Part shown: in pieces, positions 6,839-14,481 of the stretch | Position numbering within the stretch: the stretch's first letter is position 1 | Layout: every line of letters begins with the position of its first letter | Source: QIAW01 sp035487295 | GTDB taxonomy: Bacteria; Acidobacteriota; Terriglobia; Terriglobales; Acidobacteriaceae | DNA: 64,000 nucleotides | NCBI GenBank assembly: GCA_035487295.1 | Contig: DATHMH010000044.1 | Location: 1-64,000 of the forward strand | Direction of reading: 5' to 3' | Program-made: the position numbers and the translations under genes | Notes under the pieces: generated by a model | Told to the model about the DNA's origin: nothing | Seen by the model: the letters and a program-made list of their open reading frames with translations, nothing else | Database searches by the model: none

Positions 6839-7048
6839 TTAGGCTTTAAGGTCAGGTGTCGACTTATTTTCTGCTTCAGTCGCCGCCTTGGGGGTGGGAT
6901 TAGGATTGTCTTTCATTCCCTCTTTAAAATTGCGGATGCCGTCGCCCAATCCTTTGCCGATATCAGCCAATTTACCCGGACCGAACACCAACAGCGCAAT
7001 AATGAGCACCACGATAAGGTGCATTGGTTGTAATAGACCCTCAAACAT
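6839..7048 (-). CDS. tatA: TatA/E family twin-arginine translocase subunit
   Basis: The 69-residue protein has the TatA plan: a short N-terminal membrane helix (PMHLIVVLIIALLVFGPGKL), the FGPGKLADIGKGLG hinge and amphipathic helix, and a polar tail (about residues 45-69). TatA forms the pore-like component of the Tat system, which exports folded proteins. No tatB or tatC neighbour is present, so the rest of the system must be encoded elsewhere. It is monocistronic and convergent with chrA. The start is preceded by GGAGAAAAAGA. Confidence 0.9.
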   Translation of the reverse strand: MFEGLLQPMHLIVVLIIALLVFGPGKLADIGKGLGDGIRNFKEGMKDNPNPTPKAATEAENKSTPDLKA

Positions 7049-7261
7049 TCTTTTTCTCCATTCAATTCGTGTTAATAATGAATTGAAGTTGCCCCCTTGA
7101 ATTCGCTATTAACCGCTCTTTGTTCAAACACAACTTTACCACAAAAGACTCGCAGCCATAAGGCCCGCTATGTTACTGAGGTCACACGGATTAACAGCCC
7201 GTCGGTGACCTAAAAATCACGCCAGCGGCCGCCGATTCGCGATATTATCGGGCTTAGGCCC

Positions 7262-8980
7262 ATGAAATACTGCGACACCTGCCATAGCACCTATCCCACG
7301 GACTTCGCCACCTGCCCGAAGGACCAGACCGTACTGCGCACAATCACCGACCTGGCGCCCGGGATGGTGTTGCGGGGAAAGTACCGCGTTGAAGAAAAGA
7401 TCGGCGAAGGCGGCATGGCCTCGGTGTACCGCGCCTCGCATGTGCATTTCAACGAAGAGCTGGCCATCAAGGTGGTAAGCAGCGCACTCAGCGGGAACCA
7501 GGATTTCCTTGACCGTTTCAAGCGCGAGGCGGTGATCACGCGCAAGCTGCGGCATCCCAATGCTGTGCGGTTGGATGATTTCGACATCACCGAAGATGGG
7601 CGTCCGTTTATCGCAATGGAGTACGTGCGCGGCAAATCGCTGCGTACCGTGTTGCAGGAAAAGGGCAATCTTCCTATTCCGCGAGCATTTAATATTGCGC
7701 GCCAGGTCGCGCTCGCGCTGGGAGCGGCGCATCATTTGGGCATCGTGCATCGCGACATCAAACCGGATAACGTGCTGCTGGTGCCGCAAACTGACGGCAC
7801 CGATCTGGTGAAAGTCCTGGATTTTGGCATCGCCAAGGTGACGGGTGAACAATTGCAATCCGGGCCGGGATACAAACCGACCTCCACCGGCATGGTGCTG
7901 GGCACGCCGCACTATCTTTCACCGGAGCAGGCGCGCGGCAAAAAAAGCGACCAGATTGATGGACGCGCCGATCTCTACGCCCTCGGCGTGATGCTCTACG
8001 AGATGGTGACCGGCGAGCTGCCGTTCAAATCTGATACTGCCATCGAGATGCTGCTGCATCACATCCAGACAGCGCCGGTGCCAACGCACGTGCTCAAACC
8101 GGAGATGAATATTCCCGAACCGGTATCAGCGCTGATCATGAAGGCCTTGGAGAAGGACCCGGCCAACCGTTTTGCGACCGGCGAAATCATGGCGCAGGCG
8201 CTCAGCGATCCACGTGTTGCTGTTCAGATGGAAGCTCCGCAGCGAACTCCTGCAGGCGGCACGGTGGGTGCCTTCACTACCGCGGCGATGGCAGCAGCCA
8301 CGGCAAGTACCCAACCGGCGGCAGGTGCACAGCCGGTCGGAACCGCAGGCGCGGCTCGAGCAACCGCCCTTGCGACGCCACCGGCAACGGCGTCCATTGA
8401 CTCCGAAACTCGGGTGCTGGGATCGTTCACCGTGCAGATGCCGTCGAACGTGGGAGCAAGTCCTGTTGCCGCCGCGGCTCCAGCGGCAAGCGCTCCTGCA
8501 ATTACTCCTACAAAAAAGAAGAGCAAGCGCTGGCTGGTTTGGTCGGGAGCTGCGGTGGCGGTGCTCGGGTTGCTGATCTGGGGAGGATGGGAGCTGGCCA
8601 ACCGCAACAGCCCAGCGCAACCGATTGACGACCAATCCACACCTGCAGCGTCCGACGCCACCTCTACGTCGAGCACCCCCGCAACGGGGTCGTCACGCCG
8701 CTCCCGCGGACACAAGAGTGAAGCCGGCAAAGAACCGTCTTCAGGACGAGGCACACCCCAGAATTCACCGGCTACAAATCAAGCCGCACAGCAAGCGCGG
8801 GCGCAGCAACTGGTCAATAGCGGTAATTTGAAACTGGCGCGAAAAGATTTTGCCGGAGCGCAGTCAGACTTCCAACAGGCGCTGGCGCTCGATCCTAATA
8901 ACCAAGCGGCGCAGCGCGGGCTGCAAGTTGCCCAAGCCGGCGCCTTGGCCACAGGCCTTGGCTCCATCTTCCGCCATTAG
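7262..8980 (+). CDS. Membrane Ser/Thr protein kinase with zinc-ribbon head and TPR tail
   Basis: The 572-residue kinase has an N-terminal zinc-ribbon-like segment (C4, C7, C18) and a Hanks-type kinase domain (about 41-300). The ATP lysine is K70, the catalytic loop HRDIKPDN is at 163-170, DFG is at 187-189 and the activation segment ends in SPEQARG. Then come an Ala/Pro/Thr-rich linker, a single membrane helix (about 425-443), a second low-complexity linker and one TPR-like repeat near the C-terminus (NLKLARKDFAGAQSDFQQALALDPNNQ). The kinase domain should face the cytoplasm. No phosphatase or dedicated target gene is adjacent. The 213 bp upstream separate it from the divergent tatA. Confidence 0.9.
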   Translation: MKYCDTCHSTYPTDFATCPKDQTVLRTITDLAPGMVLRGKYRVEEKIGEGGMASVYRASHVHFNEELAIKVVSSALSGNQDFLDRFKREAVITRKLRHPNAVRLDDFDITEDGRPFIAMEYVRGKSLRTVLQEKGNLPIPRAFNIARQVALALGAAHHLGIVHRDIKPDNVLLVPQTDGTDLVKVLDFGIAKVTGEQLQSGPGYKPTSTGMVLGTPHYLSPEQARGKKSDQIDGRADLYALGVMLYEMVTGELPFKSDTAIEMLLHHIQTAPVPTHVLKPEMNIPEPVSALIMKALEKDPANRFATGEIMAQALSDPRVAVQMEAPQRTPAGGTVGAFTTAAMAAATASTQPAAGAQPVGTAGAARATALATPPATASIDSETRVLGSFTVQMPSNVGASPVAAAAPAASAPAITPTKKKSKRWLVWSGAAVAVLGLLIWGGWELANRNSPAQPIDDQSTPAASDATSTSSTPATGSSRRSRGHKSEAGKEPSSGRGTPQNSPATNQAAQQARAQQLVNSGNLKLARKDFAGAQSDFQQALALDPNNQAAQRGLQVAQAGALATGLGSIFRH

Positions 8981-9002
8981 TCTGACGCCTAACGTACGCT
9001 TA

Positions 9003-9998
9003 TCACTTTCCCACTTTGAAAACGAGGATTTCAGCTGGGTCATCTCCGCGCCGGGGCACTCCCAGGTAGAAACTGTTCAATGGGTCTGAAAAAGTCGAGG
9101 TTCGTGCGCCCGCGATGGTGGAAATGCGTCCGAGCAATTGATAGTGATTGCCATCCCGTTGCTCGATGACATCAATAAAGCCCTCGCCACAGGAGACGTA
9201 AATGCGCTTATGCGTGGGATCGTAAAAAAGATCGTCGGTATCGCTGTTCATGGCAACTTCCGCCACTGGCTTGCCGGTCGTGGTATCGAACACTATCAAC
9301 TCTGCCGGTTGGCGGGCGCCAACGAACAGGCGATGATGGGCCTCGTCCAGCGCTATAGGAGTGTTTCCTTGAACGTCTTCGAGTGGCCAGGCATCCAGAA
9401 GAGTTCGCTTTTCACGGTCGATCACCGCGATTTGTTTCAAGCTGGGCATATTGGCAAAAATTCGCTTGCCCTTTTGCTCCACGGCAATTCCCTGTGGCTT
9501 GGCGGGTAAAGAAATCTTTCCCAGCAGTTTTCCTTCTGGAATAGCGATGACGGCGATGCCGGTTTTTTCAGCAGTCATGCAGCCTACGTAAAGCTGTTTA
9601 GCGCGAGCATCGTATTGCAGCTCATCAAGATTGCTCTCGAGATTAATGCTGGTAATCAGGTCAAAAGTCTTACCGTCGTAAATGTAGAGGCTTTGCCCGC
9701 GAGGGACATAGAGTTGATTGAATTCAGGAGAATATCGCGCCGCTGCAGGCTTTTCTCCCTCCAGGCTGCGCCACGGCTTGCCAGATTTCAGATCAATAAT
9801 TTCCAGCGTTTTGTTGGTGGGGGCTGCCGCGAAAAGCCGCTCGTGCTCGGCATCCACCGACATGTGGTTAAACCCTCCCACAATTTTGGGCAGAAGAATT
9901 GTCTGCGCGGGCGTCAAAGAACCGGATTCCTGCGCAGACGCCGGCGAAAGAAAACAACATAAGATGACGGCCAGAAGCAGAAGCGTATTAGTTTTCAT
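9003..9998 (-). CDS. Secreted YVTN-type beta-propeller protein (copy 1)
   Basis: The 331-residue product has a signal peptide (MKTNTLLLLAVILCCFLSPASAQ) followed by seven-bladed propeller repeats of the YVTN/40-residue type. Examples are LEIIDLKSGKPWRSLEG, KQLYVGC, HRLFVGARQPAELIVFD and KRIYVSCGEGFIDVIEQ. It is homologous to the next upstream gene (10045-11037) over the full length, with matching sequences such as ALDEAHHRLFVGARQPA and ALDEADNRLFIVCRRPA. No catalytic residues are apparent; binding or scaffold functions are typical for such propellers. The two genes form a tandem pair 46 bp apart. Confidence 0.8.
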   Translation of the reverse strand: MKTNTLLLLAVILCCFLSPASAQESGSLTPAQTILLPKIVGGFNHMSVDAEHERLFAAAPTNKTLEIIDLKSGKPWRSLEGEKPAAARYSPEFNQLYVPRGQSLYIYDGKTFDLITSINLESNLDELQYDARAKQLYVGCMTAEKTGIAVIAIPEGKLLGKISLPAKPQGIAVEQKGKRIFANMPSLKQIAVIDREKRTLLDAWPLEDVQGNTPIALDEAHHRLFVGARQPAELIVFDTTTGKPVAEVAMNSDTDDLFYDPTHKRIYVSCGEGFIDVIEQRDGNHYQLLGRISTIAGARTSTFSDPLNSFYLGVPRRGDDPAEILVFKVGK

Positions 9999-10044
9999 GA
10001 AGAGCCTCGTAGATGATTTCCGCGATGTTGGCGTGTGTGAGCTA

Positions 10045-11037
10045 CTACTGTGTTACCTCGTACACTCTGATGGAGGCGGCATTTTCTCCCTCACGCCGGA
10101 CGGCAAGAAACAGACGGCCTGATTCGGGAACAAAAAGACTGGTGCGCGCACCTTTTACTGTTTCAATCTGGGCAATTTTGCTGTAATGATCGGGATCTTG
10201 CTGCTGATATACGAAAATCTCTCCCTCGCCGCCCGAAGCATAAATTCGTTTGCGCTTGGCGTCATAAAACAGATCGTCTGAGTCGCCGACCGTCGGAAGT
10301 TTTGCCACAACCGCCCCTGACTTTGTATCCAGCACCAGCAGCACAGCGGGCCTGCGGCACACGATGAAGAGCCGATTATCTGCTTCATCGAGGGCCATGG
10401 GAAAGTTCGATGCAGCGTCGTCGGTCGCCCAGCTTGCCAGGATCGCGGACTTGCCACGGTCAACGACGGCAACTTTTTTCGAATTGGGCAGGTTTACTAA
10501 GATGCGGGAACCGCTTTTCTCAAGCTGAAACGACTCGGGATGAGCATCTAGCTTTATATCCGCTACCTTGTTCCCTTCAATATCAAAAGCCGCGAGCCCG
10601 CCGCTGCCGTATCCCACGTAGATGCGTTGTGCAGCGGCGTCGCTGCGGATGTTATCGGCGTCATCCCCCAACGCAATCGAGCGCAGCGACTGAAACGTTT
10701 GCGCATCAAAGATTCGCACCGTGCCGTCGGCCCCGTTGGCTATCCATAGGCGCTTCTTCTCCGGCTCGTAGAGAACGCCTTGCGGCTCTGCCAGTCCGTT
10801 GATGGTTCGCACGACCTTGCCGCTTTTGATATCCACAACCTCTACCGTGTTGTTGCCCAGCGCAGCGACCAAGAGGCGCTGGTTTTCCACGTCGAAAGCA
10901 AGATGGTCAATGCGTCCTACTACGTTCGGCAGTGGAATTGTCTTCTCCAGCCGCAGAGACGTTTGCGCGCGCGCAATTGCAGCCAAAGCAATCAAGGTAA
11001 TAATTCCATTGAGACGAACCGCTTTCCTTCGCAACAT
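10045..11037 (-). CDS. Secreted YVTN-type beta-propeller protein (copy 2)
   Basis: This 330-residue paralogue of the downstream gene has a signal peptide ending ALAAIARAQ and repeated propeller motifs (VENQRLLVAALGNNTVEVVDIKSGKVV, KKRLWIANGADGTVRIFDAQT, QRIYVGYGSGGLAAFDIEGN). The ATG at 11037 is preceded by GGAAGGAGAAAAGCA. It is the first gene of the tandem pair, so both are probably transcribed from the 68-bp gap behind the membrane-TPR gene or from further upstream. The substrate or partner is unknown. Confidence 0.8.
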   Translation of the reverse strand: MLRRKAVRLNGIITLIALAAIARAQTSLRLEKTIPLPNVVGRIDHLAFDVENQRLLVAALGNNTVEVVDIKSGKVVRTINGLAEPQGVLYEPEKKRLWIANGADGTVRIFDAQTFQSLRSIALGDDADNIRSDAAAQRIYVGYGSGGLAAFDIEGNKVADIKLDAHPESFQLEKSGSRILVNLPNSKKVAVVDRGKSAILASWATDDAASNFPMALDEADNRLFIVCRRPAVLLVLDTKSGAVVAKLPTVGDSDDLFYDAKRKRIYASGGEGEIFVYQQQDPDHYSKIAQIETVKGARTSLFVPESGRLFLAVRREGENAASIRVYEVTQ

Positions 11038-11105
11038 TGCTTTTCTCCTTCCTTTAGACCTTAGATTGTGATGATGAAATTACGCTGAATAAATCCCAGA
11101 TCTTT

Positions 11106-13352
11106 CTAATTTTTGGCTTCTTTGGGAAAGTCTTTTTGCTCGAGTGCCGTGGCCTGGGTGAGCACGGTCGGCAGGTCGCGGCGTACAGCCGCCGCATCTT
11201 TTCCCAATTCGGTCTCGACCTGTTGGCGTGAGGTCGTAGCGGTTTGGAGTTCAGGAGATGGCGGGCCAGAATGGAGCAGCTCTTCCGATTTCAACAGGCA
11301 GGCGTAGGCCAGACGGGTGAGATGATGTTCACGCAGAAACTGGCCGTAGTTGAACCAGTCTTTGGCAAGATCGTGTTGATCGCCACCTGGGGCGGTATCA
11401 AGAACAATCGCTTGCTGATAGGAGTGCGCTGCTTCGGCCAGTTGTCCGGCCTTGGCTTGCAGTTCGGCGGCGGAGGCATAGGCCTGGCTTTCCAAAGTGG
11501 GCTCGTGGGCCTGCTCTGCAATGCGGACGGCCGACCCATAATTCATAAGCGCGAGATTGGTGTGGCGCAACTCTGCATTGAGATCGCCGAATTTCAGCAA
11601 CACTGAAACCAATGCCTTGGGCTCGGGCCGCTGTTCGGGATGAGCCAGCACTTGTCTTAAGTATTCCTCGTAATACGCGGAAGCCAGATCAGGCGACTTT
11701 TTCCGCTCAGCCTCGGCTAAAAAGATATAAAGGTTGATTCGGGCCGGGTCCACCTTGAGCGCCTGCTGCCAGCTCGTGATGGCTTCGTCTTCGTGTCCTA
11801 ACTGGCTGGCCAGCATCCCCAGGTTCATCAGCGCATCGGCATCGCGGGGAAAGAGCGCAACTACTTGCTGATATTGTGCATAGGCTTCCTCGTAGCGCCC
11901 ATGCTCGATCAGGATGCGGCCCAGCTCGTCCTGGAGCCCGGGTTGATGCGGATTTACAGTGATGGCTTTGCGCAGCGCAGCCACTGCAGCCTGCCAGTCA
12001 CCGGCCACCACCTCGCCGCTGGCAATGCGGGCTTGCGCGGCAGTATCGTAAGGATCGAGCCGGAGAGCGCGCCCCAGATTAGAAATCTCATTGCCATTGA
12101 AGCTGAGGCTGTAGCGAACTACTTCGACTCCTCCCCAGATCAAGAGGAGCGCCATGGCAGCAATACGCAGCGCGCGCGCACCCGGCGTGCTTCCCCGCAG
12201 CCAGCGTGTAGCTCCGCCTAAAACTGAATCTTCATCTTCACCCTGGCCGCTCTGACGCTCGCGCGTGTTGAGCAGCAGAGCTGCAATGCGCCCATCGCGC
12301 AGCTTCCAGATGGCGCCATCCAGTATGAAATGATGGATATTCACCAGAGCGGTGAAAATCATCAGGCTGGTGGTGATGTCGTAACGGAAGATGTAACTCA
12401 CCAGCCACGGACCGGGAATAAAGAGTGCAATCCCGCCGGCGACGAGCGTGGCGAAATATTTCCACATGCTCCAGTCGCGTTGGCCGCCTTCCAACGTTTT
12501 GGCTTCGCGCCTGGCGTAATAACTGGTCACCCATAAATACTGCGTCGAGTGCATGATCGCCAGCACCCCGCCGCTGTAGAGGGTTTGTGGGCGCTTCCAC
12601 CCGTAGCTGAATTCCAGGATGTGGGGCATAACAAACCACAGGATCTGGGTGGAAAAAAGTGTCAACGGGGCCAGCATGGCACGTACGCTTGTTTGGCGGA
12701 TCAGCCAGTAAAAAGCGAAGCCACCGAGCCCAGCAAAAATAACTCCACATGCCATCCTGCTCCAGTAGCTGATCTGCGCCGGAATTCCCAGTGAAAGCAC
12801 CAGAGAAGCCTGGGAGGGGCCAGTATGAAAGCTGATCAACAGCATCAGATACGAAATCAGAAATGCGCCATAAAGTGCGCGCCGCTCCGCCGTGGTAGGG
12901 TTGGCCCCGTTGCGGCGGGCAAACATCATCAGCAAACCGTAGTTCTGGCCGGAATAGTGCCACGGGCTCCAGTTGATATAGATTGTGAAAACCCAGGGCA
13001 GCAAATTGAATGAAGCATGCGTCAGGATCGCGGTCAAGATCAGCAGCGCGGTGATGTGGACCGTGAAGATGCGGTATTTGGAAAAATCTTCGCGCGTGCC
13101 GTAGGCACGGTAGATAGTAGCCATGAAATGCGGATAGTTGAACAACAGGGCGAGCGCGTAGAAGACAATGGCCAGATTCAAAGTGCTGGATTGCGACAAC
13201 AGATAGGTAACCAGCAACAGCGGCGCCGACCAGGCCCCGCAACCGACAATAAGATCAAGCGCAGGAGCGTAAAGCCAGCTCCCCCATGAGCTGCCGGATG
13301 AAACTGTTGGCACGGCCGCCTCACCGCTCGCTTTGAACTGCGCTTTTGCCAT
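11106..13352 (-). CDS. Polytopic membrane protein with C-terminal TPR domain
   Basis: The 748-residue protein has about ten hydrophobic segments in residues 25-430, with conserved-looking NYPHFMATIYRAYG, INWSPWHYSGQNYG and LVNIHHFILDGAIWKLRD. Its C-terminal half (about 450-720) consists of TPR repeats such as AVAALRKAITVNPHQPGLQDELGRILIEHGRYEEAYAQYQQVVALFPRDADALMNLG. The paired His motifs in the membrane part (PWHYSGQ, HHFILDG) resemble metal or haem ligand patterns, but I do not recognise the family. It lies in a minus-strand run with the YVTN genes and may be co-transcribed with them. Confidence 0.7.
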   Translation of the reverse strand: MAKAQFKASGEAAVPTVSSGSSWGSWLYAPALDLIVGCGAWSAPLLLVTYLLSQSSTLNLAIVFYALALLFNYPHFMATIYRAYGTREDFSKYRIFTVHITALLILTAILTHASFNLLPWVFTIYINWSPWHYSGQNYGLLMMFARRNGANPTTAERRALYGAFLISYLMLLISFHTGPSQASLVLSLGIPAQISYWSRMACGVIFAGLGGFAFYWLIRQTSVRAMLAPLTLFSTQILWFVMPHILEFSYGWKRPQTLYSGGVLAIMHSTQYLWVTSYYARREAKTLEGGQRDWSMWKYFATLVAGGIALFIPGPWLVSYIFRYDITTSLMIFTALVNIHHFILDGAIWKLRDGRIAALLLNTRERQSGQGEDEDSVLGGATRWLRGSTPGARALRIAAMALLLIWGGVEVVRYSLSFNGNEISNLGRALRLDPYDTAAQARIASGEVVAGDWQAAVAALRKAITVNPHQPGLQDELGRILIEHGRYEEAYAQYQQVVALFPRDADALMNLGMLASQLGHEDEAITSWQQALKVDPARINLYIFLAEAERKKSPDLASAYYEEYLRQVLAHPEQRPEPKALVSVLLKFGDLNAELRHTNLALMNYGSAVRIAEQAHEPTLESQAYASAAELQAKAGQLAEAAHSYQQAIVLDTAPGGDQHDLAKDWFNYGQFLREHHLTRLAYACLLKSEELLHSGPPSPELQTATTSRQQVETELGKDAAAVRRDLPTVLTQATALEQKDFPKEAKN

Positions 13353-13451
13353 GAGCTTACATCAGTGCGATGTGAGAGGGAATGTATCGCGCTTCGAGAA
13401 GCAATGCAAGACAGCGCTTTGATAACTTCAAGGAACTAATTCGCCGGCTTT

Positions 13452-14384
13452 TTATTTTAGCCCCGAGTCCTGGCGGCCCATACCCATCTTTTGCCAGGTC
13501 TGCCCCTGATAACGGTTGAATTCATCCTTGGCACGCATGAATTCCTGGCGGCGGGCGTTCAGGTTGTCAATCTTGGAGTTGAATTCCAGCAATTCCGAAT
13601 GATCGGTGACCACTAAATGGCCATCGCGCAGCTCGAAATCAGCATGGTGCAGCCCGGCGTAGTTGTAGACATCATCCATGGCCTCGATCCAGGCTTTCTC
13701 CGTGGAGGTGGCCCGCTGCCGTTCAGGCATGCCTCTAGCCACGCCTTCATCGAACCCCTTCAGAATGTTATGGCGTTCCCATGATGAAACATCGTCGAAC
13801 TGATGCCGAAAGTTATCCATGACCTGTTGCAGTCTCTGTTCTTGTTGCGCGTCGAGGTCATAGGCGGCATGCAATTGCCTGAGCCCTTCGGCGGCCAAGG
13901 TGGGATCGGCAAACGACTCTGCAGAGGTGAGCCTGCTGGTCTCGCTGATATCCAGCTTGTCTACCGATGCCTGGTATTCCTTGTTGAGCTGTATGAGATT
14001 GCGAAAGAAGTCGCGCATCTTCGTATCGGTAGAGTCTTCCCCGAAGAACGGCTTCTTCACGGGCTGAAGTCCAGCGGCTTCGCGCATCAGGCGGGCAACC
14101 TTCTGGTCTGTAGTCTCGAAGCTCTGGGCAAAGCCCACAACAAAGCCTATGAGAATCGGGACCAATACCAATACGGCCACAATCACGAGCACAATCTTCA
14201 GCGGACTGCTGGGTTTCTTCTGCGGCACTGCGCCAATTTGTGGCAGCCCAGGGTTCATCATGGGATTTTGCGGCTGCATAGGAGAGACAAACACGGCCTG
14301 GGGCACCGCCGGCAGCGGACGCCCGCAGGAGGTGCAAAATCTGGCAGTGTCTCCGTTTTGCTTTCCGCAACTGGGGCAAAACAT
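13452..14384 (-). CDS. Zinc-ribbon membrane-anchored protein of unknown function
   Basis: The start at 14384 is chosen because GAGGA lies 7 bases upstream and the product then begins directly with the zinc ribbon MFCPSCGKQNGDTARFCTSCG (two CxxC pairs). A longer frame from 14456 adds an unlikely leader. The 310-residue protein continues with a proline-rich linker, one membrane helix (about 72-97, LKIVLVIVAVLVLVPILIGFVVGF) and a helical C-terminal domain rich in charged residues. Such zinc-ribbon plus one-helix proteins are common in Acidobacteriota. Their role is unknown. Confidence 0.72.
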   Translation of the reverse strand: MFCPSCGKQNGDTARFCTSCGRPLPAVPQAVFVSPMQPQNPMMNPGLPQIGAVPQKKPSSPLKIVLVIVAVLVLVPILIGFVVGFAQSFETTDQKVARLMREAAGLQPVKKPFFGEDSTDTKMRDFFRNLIQLNKEYQASVDKLDISETSRLTSAESFADPTLAAEGLRQLHAAYDLDAQQEQRLQQVMDNFRHQFDDVSSWERHNILKGFDEGVARGMPERQRATSTEKAWIEAMDDVYNYAGLHHADFELRDGHLVVTDHSELLEFNSKIDNLNARRQEFMRAKDEFNRYQGQTWQKMGMGRQDSGLK

Positions 14385-14481
14385 AGAATGTCCTCGTTTG
14401 TTTTGGCTGGATTGTACCTCAGAGGCAGGCGGAGAACAGTGAATTTTTGACGACAAATGAAGCTGCGGAAAAAGAATCGAA

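Noticed and set aside
12238..13242. 334-codon minus-strand frame inside the membrane-TPR gene
   Set aside because: It lies in another frame of the same strand, starts without a ribosome-binding site and is rich in His/Arg/Pro as expected for a shadow frame.
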